Assembly (NCBI GenBank): GCA_016875735.1
Contig: VGOW01000009.1
Span: 20,633-84,632, forward strand
Length of the DNA: 64,000 bases
DNA from: Chloroflexota bacterium
GTDB lineage: Bacteria > Chloroflexota > Anaerolineae > Anaerolineales > VGOW01
Direction of reading: 5' to 3'
Shown: positions 1-9,100 of the stretch, in pieces
How positions within the stretch are numbered: position 1 is the stretch's first letter
How the letters are laid out: every line of letters starts with the position of its first letter
Position numbers and translations under genes: made by a program
The notes under the pieces: model-generated
Database searches by the model: none
Told to the model about the DNA's origin: nothing
What the model saw: only the letters and a program-made list of their open reading frames with translations

Positions 1-861
1 ACCATCAACACCCTCGCCCTCTGCCTCGACCGCAGCCACTTCGGCGACGTGCTCGACTTTTGGGGCGGCGAGCGCGATCTGCGCGACCGGCTCATCCGCG
101 TCCTGCACTCGATCAGTTTCGTCGATGATCCCACGCGCATCCTCCGCGCCGTGCGCTTCGAACAGCGATTCGGCTTTCGCATCGAGCGGCGCACCGCCGA
201 ACTGATCGCCCATGCCCTGCCCCTGCTCAATCGCGTCAGCGGCGACCGCGTGCGCCACGAGCTCGATCTCATTCTTCGGGAAGACCAGCCCGAGCGCCAC
301 CTCGCCCGCCTCGCCGAACTTGGCATCCTCACCGAAATCCACCCCGATCTCACTGCCAATCACGACGCCGCTCGCGCGCTCTCGGCGATCCGCAGTCAGC
401 AGTCAGCACTCAGCACTCAGCACTCAGCGCTTTGGGCCGCGTGGCTCTCCTCCGTCTCGTCCGCCTCGCTCGATTCGATTCTCGCCCGCCTCGCCCTCTC
501 GGCCAAACTCGGCCGCATCGTTCGGCAGGTGGCGGCGCTTCGCATCGCTATCGTGCAATTCAAACCCGACACGCGCTTCAGCGACATGCACACCGTTCTG
601 CAAACCTTCGACCCCGAACCGTTGAACATTGCCATTGCCCTGTGCGATGACGACGCCCTGCGCGCTCGCCTCTGCCAATACACCGAGCGCCTGCGCGCGC
701 TCAAACCCCTCGCCACCGGCGACGACCTCAAAGCGCTCGGCCTGCCGCCCGGCCCGCGCTACGGCGAAATCCTCGCCCAACTGCAAACCGCATGGCTCGA
801 TGGGGACATCGCCGCCGCCGAAGAAGAAAAAGCCCTCCTCCAGAAAATACTGAAAGGATGA
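1..861 (+). CDS. cca: CCA tRNA nucleotidyltransferase / poly(A) polymerase family, 5' truncated by the window edge
   Basis: This is the C-terminal 286 residues of a class II tRNA nucleotidyltransferase-family protein, which would add or repair the 3' CCA of tRNAs. The reading frame is open from base 1 (TINTLALCL...), so the true start and the catalytic head lie outside the window; the track start at 49 is an internal GTG. The neck and body motifs RDRLIRVLH, SFVDDPTRILRAVRFEQRFGF and RVRHELDLIL are typical of the PolyA_pol RNA-binding region. Around residues 131-143 an Ala-Gln-Ser-rich stretch (SQQSALSTQHSAL) is encoded by an in-frame heptamer repeat that does not look like family sequence. 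The downstream membrane gene starts a few bases after the stop. Confidence 0.85.
   Translation, partial: TINTLALCLDRSHFGDVLDFWGGERDLRDRLIRVLHSISFVDDPTRILRAVRFEQRFGFRIERRTAELIAHALPLLNRVSGDRVRHELDLILREDQPERHLARLAELGILTEIHPDLTANHDAARALSAIRSQQSALSTQHSALWAAWLSSVSSASLDSILARLALSAKLGRIVRQVAALRIAIVQFKPDTRFSDMHTVLQTFDPEPLNIAIALCDDDALRARLCQYTERLRALKPLATGDDLKALGLPPGPRYGEILAQLQTAWLDGDIAAAEEEKALLQKILKG
392..426. repeat. Phased heptamer array inside cca (5 units)
   Basis: Five contiguous 7-nt units (two GCAGTCA, then three GCACTCA) lie in frame within the cca coding sequence. Confidence 0.8.
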
Positions 862-866
862 AACCC

Positions 867-1421
867 ATGCTCGACAAACTGTCCGCCGCCGTCACTCGCT
901 TTGCCGCCGGCCGCAACACGTTGATACTCCTCGCCGTCTATTTGCTCATCAACATCGTCGTCCTCCCCGCCGCCGAGGCGCGCATCAAAGCCGCCTCCGG
1001 CGGAGTCGGCCCCATCGATCTGCAATTCGGTTACACCCCCGACAAAGTGTTCGGCATGGTCGAGTCCTACGGCGACGCCCGATCCTTTTATGCCCTCTTC
1101 GAGTTCACCGGCGACTTGGCCTATCCCATCGTTTACACCCTCACCTTTTCCTTCATCATCACTATCCTCTTCCGCACCGCCTTCGATCACAACAGCCCTC
1201 TGCAAAAACTGCATCTCCTCCCCTTCGCCGCCTTCGCCTTCGATATGCTGGAGAACGTCTGCATCGTGACCCTGCTGCTCACCTATCCACAGCAGATCAC
1301 CGCAGTGGCCGTCGTCGGCAACCTCTTCACCCTCGTCAAATGGGCCGCCGCCTTCGGCTCCCTCGCCCTCATCCTCATCGGCCTCGTTGGCGTTGGGGTG
1401 AGGAAACTCAAGAAGGCGTGA
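867..1421 (+). CDS. Small integral membrane protein of unknown function
   Basis: I do not recognise a family for this 184-residue protein. It has four probable transmembrane segments: one near the N-terminus (LILLAVYLLINIVVLP), two in the middle (AYPIVYTLTFSFIITILF and a segment around LLPFAAFAFDMLENVCIVTLLL) and one at the C-terminus (FGSLALILIGLVGVGV), followed by a basic tail. I chose the ATG at 867 because GAAAGGA lies 8 nt upstream. The ATG at 858, which overlaps the cca stop, has that motif directly against it. The gene is probably co-transcribed with cca. No catalytic motif is visible. Confidence 0.6.
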   Translation: MLDKLSAAVTRFAAGRNTLILLAVYLLINIVVLPAAEARIKAASGGVGPIDLQFGYTPDKVFGMVESYGDARSFYALFEFTGDLAYPIVYTLTFSFIITILFRTAFDHNSPLQKLHLLPFAAFAFDMLENVCIVTLLLTYPQQITAVAVVGNLFTLVKWAAAFGSLALILIGLVGVGVRKLKKA

Positions 1422-1595
1422 ATGGAAGTACAGTGAAATCTCCAAACGCGGTCATGCGGCTCAATTGTTGACAGGGCTTGCACATCTCGCGTGGGTCGGA
1501 ACCACAGATCTCACGGAGTCGTATTCATCAGTGAAATCCGTGGTTGCTTTTCCCCCACTGCGTGACCCCCTCGCTGAATCAATCCGCGTCCCCCG

Positions 1596-2642
1596 ATGAC
1601 CCGCGTCCTTCACGTCACCCCGAACGCGCCGGAGCCCGACCGCATCGAGATCGCCGCCCGTGCCATCCGCGAAGGCCGCCTCGTCGCCTTCCCCACCGAA
1701 ACGGTGTACGGTCTCGGCGCGAACGCCCTCGACCCCGCCGCCGTCGCCCGCATCTTCGAAGCCAAAGGCCGCCCGCCCACCGATCCGCTCATCGCCCACA
1801 TCGCCTCACCCGATCAACTGCGCGGCCTCGCCCTCGACATTCCTCAACTCGCCATTGATTTGGGAGAAAGGCTTTGGCCCGGCCCGCTCACGTTGGTTCT
1901 CAAAAGAAACCCTCGCCTGCCCGCTAACCTCTCTGCCGGGCGGGACACCGTTGCCGTGCGCCAGCCCGCTCACCCGGTGGCCGCCGCCTTGATTCGATCT
2001 GCCGGCACACCCATCGCCGCGCCCTCGGCCAACCTTTTCTCGCGCCCCAGCCCCACCACCGCCGAGCATGTCCTGCGCGATCTCGATGGCCGGATCGATC
2101 TCATCCTCGACGGCGGCCCGACTCCGGTGGGGGTGGAATCGACGGTGCTCGATCTCACCGTCAGCCCCCCGGCCGTGTTGCGCCCCGGCGGAGTCCCGGC
2201 AGAGATTCTGCGCGAGATGATTCCAACGCTCGATGTGAGTCCCCGCGTGGCCGGCCCCGCCGAGTCCGCCTCATCGCCCGGAACATTCCTCAAGCACTAT
2301 TCCCCGCAGTCGCCGTTGCTGCTCTTCACCGGCCCGCGCGATTCGATGCTGGCCGAGATGCGCCGAACCGCACAGCAACTGCTGGCCGAAAACAAAAGAG
2401 TGGCGATGCTCCTCGCCACTCCCGAAATTTCTCTGTTCGCCGATCTCCCCGTCATCACTTTCGATCTCGGCGACGACTTGGATTCTGTTGCCCGCCGACT
2501 CTTCACCGGCCTGCGCCAACTCGACTCATCCGGCGCAGACCTCATTCTCGCCCACGACTTTCCCCGCGAAGGACTGGGGCTTGCCATTTGGGATCGACTC
2601 TTCCGCGCCGCCGAAGGGAGGGTGGTAATTGGTAATTGGTAA
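1596..2642 (+). CDS. tsaC: Threonylcarbamoyl-AMP synthase (TsaC/Sua5, long form)
   Basis: This enzyme makes L-threonylcarbamoyl-AMP from threonine, bicarbonate and ATP, the first step of t6A modification of tRNAs reading ANN codons. Residues about 10-200 are a YrdC domain with the characteristic LVAFPTETVYGLGANA and KGRPPTDPLIAHI motifs and SANLFSRPSPTTAEHV. After PGTFLKHYSP comes a Sua5 C-terminal domain (about 230-345), so this is the two-domain Sua5 type at a normal length of 348 aa. No Shine-Dalgarno is obvious. The last residues (VVIGNW) and the stop are encoded by the first units of a heptamer array, so the original C-terminus was probably slightly different. Confidence 0.92.
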   Translation: MTRVLHVTPNAPEPDRIEIAARAIREGRLVAFPTETVYGLGANALDPAAVARIFEAKGRPPTDPLIAHIASPDQLRGLALDIPQLAIDLGERLWPGPLTLVLKRNPRLPANLSAGRDTVAVRQPAHPVAAALIRSAGTPIAAPSANLFSRPSPTTAEHVLRDLDGRIDLILDGGPTPVGVESTVLDLTVSPPAVLRPGGVPAEILREMIPTLDVSPRVAGPAESASSPGTFLKHYSPQSPLLLFTGPRDSMLAEMRRTAQQLLAENKRVAMLLATPEISLFADLPVITFDLGDDLDSVARRLFTGLRQLDSSGADLILAHDFPREGLGLAIWDRLFRAAEGRVVIGNW

Positions 2643-2742
2643 TTGGTAATTGGTGGTTGGTGGTTGGTGATCAGCGTTCAGCACTCCGCATTCCGTATTC
2701 AGCATTCCGCATTCCGCATTCACCTTCATCCCTTCATCCTTC
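2624..2742. repeat. Phased heptamer array, 17 units
   Basis: Seventeen consecutive 7-nt units keep phase while the word drifts: GGTAATT (x4), GGTGGTT (x2), then AGCGTTC, CGCATTC and CCTTCAT-like words. The tsaC stop lies inside it and the stop of the minus-strand small lipoprotein lies at its right edge. Confidence 0.85.
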
Positions 2743-2878
2743 ACTTCACCACCCTCAATCTCTCTCCCGCGAAAAGCAAGTCTCCCACCACCGTCGGCGG
2801 CGTCTGCGCCCGCCCCCCGCACGCCGCCCCAACGACGGCCAACAGCCCCATCATCAGCAATCGTTTCACGAATCCCAT
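2741..2878 (-). CDS. Small putative lipoprotein, 45 aa (not in ORF track)
   Basis: A 45-codon reading frame starts at ATG 2878 with a strong Shine-Dalgarno (AAGGAG, about 9 nt upstream). Its N-terminus is a signal peptide-like MGFVKRLLMMGLLAVVGAAC: a basic start, a hydrophobic core and a cysteine that could be lipidated, although the GAAC box lacks the usual Leu/Val at -3. The mature part is only about 25 residues (GGRAQTPPTVV...). It is probably a small envelope peptide or the remnant of a larger lipoprotein cut short by the adjoining heptamer array. No function can be assigned. Confidence 0.5.
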   Translation of the reverse strand: MGFVKRLLMMGLLAVVGAACGGRAQTPPTVVGDLLFAGERLRVVK

Positions 2879-2981
2879 CTCGCCGCTCTCCTTCTGACTT
2901 CTCTTTTGTTCATTGTCTCATTGTTCATTGTTCATTACAATAGCGGCAACTGCAAAGCGCAAACGAAAGAGGTGCAGAAAC

Positions 2982-3221
2982 ATGTTCGGCTTTGATCGCA
3001 TCACATTTGACCTCCGCATCATGGGAGGGCAGGCTTGCATTCGCGGCATGCGCATTCCGGTGTCGCTGATAGTCAACCTCGTGGCGCACGGCAAGCAGGT
3101 TGCCGAAGTGCTTGAAGAATACCCCGACCTCGAGACCGAAGATGTTCGGCAAGCATTGGAATACGCCGCGTGGCTCACGCGCGATCAGGTTTATGCGCGC
3201 CGGCCGGAGAGCGTCCCATGA
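2982..3221 (+). CDS. DUF433 family protein (antitoxin-like)
   Basis: This 79-residue protein has the DUF433 signature: the RITFDLRIMGGQACIRGMRI opening, a helical middle (VSLIVNLVAHG) and the EVLEEYPDLETEDVRQALEYAA end. DUF433 proteins are small winged-helix-like, usually DNA-binding proteins that pair with DUF5615 PIN-like proteins. I start it at ATG 2982, preceded by AGAGGTG; the longer track ORF begins in repeat sequence. Its stop overlaps the next start as ATGA, which implies translational coupling. The likely role is the antitoxin and autorepressor of the pair. Confidence 0.82.
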   Translation: MFGFDRITFDLRIMGGQACIRGMRIPVSLIVNLVAHGKQVAEVLEEYPDLETEDVRQALEYAAWLTRDQVYARRPESVP

Positions 3222-3547
3222 GATTTCTTGCGAACATGGGCATATCCTCGCGCACTGTCGAATGGCTGCGTGAGCAAGGACACAACGCTGTTCACCTGCG
3301 CGAACAAGACTTGCAACGCGCGCCCGATGATGAAATTTTGGCAAAGGCGCGCGCCGAAGGCCGCGTTCTGCTGACGATGGATTTGGACTTTGGGCATCTG
3401 CTCGCTGTCAGCAACGAGAAACTGCCAAGCGTCGTCATCTTTCGCTTGAGCGACGAGCGATCCGAAATCGTCAACGAGCGGCTGGCAGATGTATTGGCCC
3501 AGTGCGCGCAGGACATTAGAGGAAGGCGCAGTCATCTCCGTGGATGA
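3218..3547 (+). CDS. DUF5615 PIN-like protein (toxin candidate)
   Basis: This 109-residue protein opens with MRFLANMGISSRTVEWLREQ and has conserved acidic positions in DDEILAKARAEGRVLLTMDLDF, as in DUF5615/Mut7-C PIN-like domains. By family it is a candidate metal-dependent ribonuclease acting as the toxin partner of the DUF433 protein. The expected N-terminal Asp is replaced here by Asn (FLANM), as far as I can judge from the motif, so the activity is uncertain. The start at 3218 overlaps the DUF433 stop by four bases, so the pair is one operon. Confidence 0.8.
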   Translation: MRFLANMGISSRTVEWLREQGHNAVHLREQDLQRAPDDEILAKARAEGRVLLTMDLDFGHLLAVSNEKLPSVVIFRLSDERSEIVNERLADVLAQCAQDIRGRRSHLRG

Positions 3548-3583
3548 TGAATCGATCCGCGTGAGGCGACTCCCGATACGACC

Positions 3584-5548
3584 ATGACCAACGAAACCTC
3601 CTTCACTTTCGGCGGCGAGATCGTGTGGCGGCCCTCGCCCGAAACCATCGCCCGATCCAATTTGCAGAAGTTCATGAGCAAGCACGGCCTCGCCTCGTTC
3701 GACGAATTGATGTCCCGCTCCACAACGGAAACGGCGTGGTTCACCGAGTCGGTGCTGAAGTTTCTCGACATCCGCTTTCAGAAGCCGTACACCGCCATCG
3801 TCGATCTGTCGCGCGGCATTCAGTGGCCGCGGTGGTGCGTGGGCGGAATGCTGAACATTGCCCACAACTGCGTGGACAAATACTATGGCACGGAGGCGGG
3901 CAAGCGCACTGCGGCGCTCTACGAAAGCGAAGACGGCAAAACCCGGTCGCTCACTTACAACCAGCTGTATATCGAAGTCAATCACTGCGCCAACATGCTA
4001 CGCGTGCGCGGACTCAAAAAGGGCGACGCCATCGGCCTCTTCATGCCCATGAACCCGGAGATCGTCGTCGCGCTGTTGGCTATCGCCAAAATCGGCGGCA
4101 TCGTTCTGCCGCTGTTCTCCGGCTACGGCGCCTCGGCCATCGCCTCGCGGCTCAACGACGCCGGGGCCAAAGCCCTCTTCACCGCCGACGGCGTCCGGCG
4201 GCGCGGCAACCTCGTGGCCCTCAAACCCATCGCCGATGAGGCCGCCGCGCAAACGCCTACCCTGCAAGAAATGTTCGTGGTGAAGCAGACCGGCAACCCG
4301 GTGGCAATGCGCGCCGGGCGCGATCACTGGTGGCACGAAGAGATGCCGCACCAATCGCAGTTCGCCGCGCTCGAACCCACCTCTGCCGAAGACCCGCTGA
4401 TGATCATTTACACCAGCGGCACCACCGGCAAACCCAAAGGCGCGGTGCACACCCACTGCGGCTTCCCGGTGAAGAGCGCGCAGGATATGGCTTTCGGCGT
4501 CGACGTGCAGAGGGACGATGTTTTATATTGGATGACCGACATGGGTTGGATGATGGGTCCGTGGCAAGTCTTCGGCGTGACTCTGCTCGGCGCGACGATG
4601 TTCCTCTACGACGGCGCGCCCGACTGGCCCGGCCCCGACCGCCTGTGGCAAATGGTGAGCCGCCACCGTGTCACGGCGCTCGGCGTTTCCCCCACCCTCA
4701 TCCGCGCCCTCATCAAATTTGGCGACGAGCCGGTGAAGAAGCACGACCTCTCCTCGCTTCGTTGCTTCGCCTCCACCGGCGAACCGTGGAACCCCGACCC
4801 ATGGCTGTGGTTGTTCAACACCGTCGGCGGCGGGCGACTGCCCATCATCAATTATTCCGGCGGCACCGAGATCAGCGGCGGCATCGTGATGGGCAATCCG
4901 CTCATGCCCCTCAAACCGTGCGCCTTTTCCGCGCCCTGCCCCGGCCTCGCCGCCGACGTGTTCGACGAAGAGGGCCAGCCCGTCCGCAACCGGGTGGGCG
5001 AGTTGGTCATTCGCAATGCATGGATCGGAATGACGCGGGGATTCTGGAAGGACCCGAAACGGTACGAGGAAACGTACTGGTCGCGCTGGAAAGATGTGTG
5101 GGTGCACGGCGATTGGGCGGCCATTGACGACGACGGCCAGTGGTACATTTTGGGCCGCTCCGACGACACGATCAAAATCGCCGGGAAGCGGCTGGGCCCG
5201 GCGGAAGTGGAATCGATTCTCGTCAGCCATCCCGCCGTGTCGGAGGCCGCCGCCATCGCCGTGCCCGACGCGGTGAAGGGCAGTGAAGTGGTGTGCTTCT
5301 GCGTCCTCAAGCCCGATCACTCTCCGAGCGACGAGTTGCGCGACGCGCTAAAGGAAAGAGTGGCCGCCGAGTTGGGCAAGCCGCTGAAGCCGCGCGATAT
5401 TAAATTCGTGCGCGATCTGCCGAAGACGCGCAACGCCAAAGTGATGCGCCGGGTGATCCGCGCCGCCTATTTGGGGCAGGAGGCGGGGGACACAAGCTCG
5501 TTGGAGAACCCGATGGCGGTGGAGGAAATCAGGTTGTTGGGTGGTTAG
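3584..5548 (+). CDS. AMP-forming acyl-CoA synthetase, acetyl-CoA synthetase-like
   Basis: This ANL-superfamily enzyme should activate a short-chain carboxylate to its acyl-AMP and then the CoA thioester. The P-loop [16 protein letters not shown] is near residues 277-292. An ACS-like N-terminal region ([20 protein letters not shown]) precedes it. The adenylate motifs are [10 protein letters not shown] and [22 protein letters not shown], with the hinge [11 protein letters not shown] and the C-terminal lysine region [20 protein letters not shown]. At 654 aa it is full length for the ACS branch. The exact acid substrate cannot be read from the sequence. The C-terminal LLGG and stop are encoded by an octamer repeat tract. 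Confidence 0.88.
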   Translation: MTNETSFTFGGEIVWRPSPETIARSNLQKFMSKHGLASFDELMSRSTTETAWFTESVLKFLDIRFQKPYTAIVDLSRGIQWPRWCVGGMLNIAHNCVDKYYGTEAGKRTAALYESEDGKTRSLTYNQLYIEVNHCANMLRVRGLKKGDAIGLFMPMNPEIVVALLAIAKIGGIVLPLFSGYGASAIASRLNDAGAKALFTADGVRRRGNLVALKPIADEAAAQTPTLQEMFVVKQTGNPVAMRAGRDHWWHEEMPHQSQFAALEPTSAEDPLMIIYTSGTTGKPKGAVHTHCGFPVKSAQDMAFGVDVQRDDVLYWMTDMGWMMGPWQVFGVTLLGATMFLYDGAPDWPGPDRLWQMVSRHRVTALGVSPTLIRALIKFGDEPVKKHDLSSLRCFASTGEPWNPDPWLWLFNTVGGGRLPIINYSGGTEISGGIVMGNPLMPLKPCAFSAPCPGLAADVFDEEGQPVRNRVGELVIRNAWIGMTRGFWKDPKRYEETYWSRWKDVWVHGDWAAIDDDGQWYILGRSDDTIKIAGKRLGPAEVESILVSHPAVSEAAAIAVPDAVKGSEVVCFCVLKPDHSPSDELRDALKERVAAELGKPLKPRDIKFVRDLPKTRNAKVMRRVIRAAYLGQEAGDTSSLENPMAVEEIRLLGG

Positions 5549-5570
5549 GTTGTTCGGTGGTTTGGTGGTT
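5531..5570. repeat. Phased octamer array (5 units)
   Basis: Five 8-nt units of AGGTTGTT/GGGTGGTT type. The synthetase stop codon lies inside. This is the same word family as the tract in the MBOAT gene. Confidence 0.7.
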
Positions 5571-5592
5571 AGAGCCTATTTCCAAAACGATC

Positions 5593-5835
5593 TTAACCGT
5601 CATGCCGAGCAGACCTTGCTTCTCGAACTGCAATGAGAGCATCGGTCATTACTTCAGGTTCTCTGACGGAAGGATATGTGGAACGGATCGATTGAAGCGC
5701 TTCGGAAAACCTTTGGGTTATTGCCGCCCGATCTATTTCAGCATCCAGCAACCGCCAGAGCGTCATCTTTTCGCCAACCGGCAAGCAGCGCAACGCATTG
5801 ATTAGTTGTTCGAGAGACAAATCAACGGTTATCAT
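5593..5835 (-). CDS. Small antitoxin-like hypothetical protein
   Basis: This 80-residue minus-strand protein (opening MITVDLSLEQLINALRCLP, then GEKMTLWRLLDAEIDR) has the composition and helix pattern of small proteins often encoded beside PIN-domain toxins. GAAGGG lies about 11 nt upstream of the ATG. No toxin gene follows: its 3' end runs towards the end of the convergent acyl-CoA synthetase, so it looks like an orphan or relic. I could not name a family with confidence. Confidence 0.55.
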   Translation of the reverse strand: MITVDLSLEQLINALRCLPVGEKMTLWRLLDAEIDRAAITQRFSEALQSIRSTYPSVREPEVMTDALIAVREARSARHDG

Positions 5836-5947
5836 TTTACGGCACCCTTCAATCTATAAAGCGATTCTGCCCCCGAATTATACGCCCTTCCTCACAAATC
5901 GCTTCGGGGAATGTCAGTTCAGGGGCCAGCTCAAATCATTCCAAGAA

Positions 5948-6020
5948 TTCACCGTAGAGTCACCAAGAACACAGAGAACATCTCCAAAAAAACTCTGCGC
6001 GCTCTGCGTCTCTGCGGTGA
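5948..6020. repeat. Imperfect long palindrome of the CACAGAG type
   Basis: Low-complexity inverted repeat (CACCGTAGAGTCACCAAGAA ... CTCTGCGTCTCTGCGGTG) in the gap between the antitoxin-like gene and glyA-gcvT. Similar palindromes occur at 18906-18975 and 40057-40130. Between it and the antitoxin-like start (5836-5947) I see nothing recognisable. Confidence 0.55.
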
Positions 6021-6041
6021 AACTACCCTCCTCTCCCTTCC

Positions 6042-6070
6042 TTGACTTCCCCTCCTCCACCGCCTACAAT
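6042..6070 (+). promoter_or_regulatory. Sigma70-type promoter for glyA-gcvT
   Basis: TTGACT and TACAAT are separated by exactly 17 nt, and the ATG follows 34 nt downstream. The gcv riboswitch promoter uses the same two hexamers with the same spacing. Confidence 0.7.
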
Positions 6071-6104
6071 CCAGCCATCGAACCACCCAACCACCGGAGA
6101 CCCC

Positions 6105-9100
6105 ATGACCGACTACCTCTTTCGCGGCGCCCTCCGCGACCTCGACCCGCAACTCGCCGAACTGGCCGACATCGAAGCCGAACGCCAATACCGCAAACTG
6201 ATTCTGATCGCTTCCGAAAGCACTGCTCCGCGCGCCACCCTCGAAGCCCTCGGCTCCAACTTCCATAACATTTATGCCGAAGGCTATCCCGACGACGACA
6301 CGCGCTGGATGGCCGATGAAGAGATTCTCGATTACGAGAACCGGCTCGGCCATTACCGCCGCTACGCCGACCCGCGCTACTACAAAGGCGTCGAATACGC
6401 CGACATCGTCGAGGCCCTCGCCCGCCGCCGTTGCGCCGAAGCCTTCGCCGCCAACGGCGTGAGCGCCGATCAAATCTGGGTCAACGTGCAGGGCCTCTCC
6501 GGCGGCCCGGCCAACAACGCCATCTATCACGCCCTCGTCAATCCGGGCGACACGGTGATGGGCATGAACCTCCTCTTCGGCGGCCACCTCTCGCACGGCT
6601 CGCCCGTCAACCGAAGCGGCAAGTATTACAACATCGTGCCGTACACCATCAATCCTCAGACCGAAAAAATCGATATGGATGAAGTGGAGCGGCTGGCGAA
6701 AGAACACAAGCCCAAAATGATCATCGTCGGCTACTCGTCGTATCCGTGGGCGGGCGACTTCAAACGCTTCCGCGAAATTGCCGACTCGGTGGGCGCGTAC
6801 CTCGTCGCCGATATGGCTCACGTCGCCGGGCTGATCGCCGCCGGTGTGTATCCCTCGCCGATGGGCCACGCCCACGTCATCTCGTTCACCACCCACAAGA
6901 CCCTCAACGGCCCGCGCGGCGCGTGCATCCTCACCACCGATCCGGTCATCGCCAAGAAAATCGATCGCGCCGTCTTCCCCGGCGAACAGGGCGGCCCGCA
7001 CGTCAACGTCTTTCTCGGCCTGGCCCTCACTTTCAAACTCGCCCAAACCGCCGAATACAAAAAACTGCAAGCCCAAACGGTGAAGAGCTCCATCCGCTTC
7101 GCCGGGCGCATGAAAGAACACGGCTTCAAGATTCCGTTCGGCGGAACCGAGTCGCACCTCTTCAACCTCGACTGCAAATCGGTGCGCGGCCCCGACGGCG
7201 CTCCGCTCATGGGCGACTTCGCCGCGCGCATCCTCGACATCGCCGGAGTCGTCGTCAATCGCAACACCATCCCCGGCGACCGCTCCGCGCTCAACCCCTC
7301 CGGCCTCCGTTTGGGAACGCCGTGGATCACCCAGCGCGGCTTCCGCGAAAAGCACATCGACAAACTCGCCGCCCTCATCGCTCAAGTGCTCAAAGCCTGC
7401 ACGCCGTACACGCAGACCGGGCGCAAAGGCACGCTCTATCGCGCCAAAGTGGACTTCGAGGCGCTCAACGACGCGAAGATCAAAATCCGCGACCTCTCGC
7501 AATCGGTCGGCATCGACTTCGAGCCAACGACGCACGGCTACCCGCACTTCTATTACCTCGACGACCCCGCGCCCAAACGAAAGAGCGCGGCCATCGAGAT
7601 CGAAGGCGAACGCGCCGATGACTTTTTGTATTGGGCTTTGAGCAGTGACGTGTACTCGCTGAAAAGCGGAAAGACGCAACTCACCGAGATCCGGGCCGGG
7701 AAACGACTCGCCAAAGGCGGCCTCACTCGCGTGGGACGCCGCCATTATCGACTCGGTGTCCCCGCCGATCTCTCCGTGCGCGTCGCCACGTGGCTGCGCG
7801 ATCTCTCCGACGGATACATCGCCTTCGACGACGATCCCTATCGCAAACTCCCCGGCCCCATCGTCGTCCGTGACCCACTCCCCTCTCCCAGCGGGAGAGG
7901 GGCCGGGGGTGAGGGTGACTCAGTGGACACCTCGAAGCCATACTTCATCGGCCATTTGCCATTCGCCACGCGAAGCGGCCATTCGCCATTGCCCAAGTTC
8001 GAATGGCGCGAACCCGCCGACGCCCCGCTCAAAAAGACTCGCCTCAACGAAACTCACCGGGCGCTCGGCGGGCGCATGGTGCCCTTCGCCGGATGGGAGA
8101 TGCCCGTGCAATACACCGGCGTGCTCGAAGAGCATCAGGCCACACGCAACGCCGCCGGACTCTTCGACGTGAGTCACATGGGCGTGTGGGACGCCAAAGG
8201 CCCCGGCGCGCGCGCCTTCCTCGACGCGGTGACGACCAACGAAGTGTCGGCGCTCAAGCCCGGCCAGAGCATGTATTCGCAATTCCTCGCGCCCGATGCC
8301 CACGTGCTCGACGACTGCTACTTCTATTGCCTCGCCGATGATCATTTCCTCGTCGTCGTCAACGCCAGCAACGACGACAAAGATTGGGCGTGGGTCAATG
8401 CCGTTCAACGCGGCGAAGTGATGATCGATTCGGATCACCCGTGGGCAGCCGCCCCCGCGCGCAAGGCCGTGGCCCTGCGCAACCTTCGCGCCGAGTCGTC
8501 GGGCGCCGATCAGCGCGTGGACATCGCCCTGCAAGGCCCCAAGTCGCGCGACATCCTCTTGGCTCTCGGCAGCAACGCTAATAACCAATTACTAGTTACC
8601 AACCTCCAACACACCGAACTCTGCCGCGCCACCGTCGGCGGATTCGATCTCATCGTCGCCCGCACCGGCTACACCGGCGAGCAAATGGCCTTCGAGTTGT
8701 TCGTGCATCCCGATAATGCTGTGGGCCTGTGGAATGCATTGCTCGACGCGGGCAAACCGTTCGGCCTCAAACCTGTTGGCCTCGCCGCCCGCGATTCGCT
8801 CCGCACCGAAGCCGGGCTTCCGTTGTACGGCGACGAAATGGCCGGGCATCTCAACCTCGGCGTGGGCGATGCCGGGTTCGGATCGTATGTGAAGATGCAC
8901 AAGCCGTGGTTCATCGGGCGCAAAGCCTTCATCGAGCAAGAGCGGAATCGCAAGAGCGAAGTCGTGCGCTTCCGCTTCACAGCGAAGGCCGGGCGCATGG
9001 CCCACAACGGCGACGCGGTGTTCGACAGCGAGGGCAACGCCATCGGCGAAGTGACGTGCTGTTCGATTGACACCGAAGGCTTCCGATGCGGCCAAGCGTA

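Noticed and set aside
1422-1595. Promoter or RNA gene in the gap before tsaC
   Set aside because: A TTGACA occurs at 1469-1474 but no acceptable -10 follows at 16-18 nt, and no tRNA or riboswitch core is seen; only an ACCACAGATC/ATCCGTGGT inverted pair is visible.
5949-7745. 598-aa minus-strand ORF
   Set aside because: Antisense shadow of the SHMT domain; low-complexity Ala/Gly/Val/Arg sequence and no motif.
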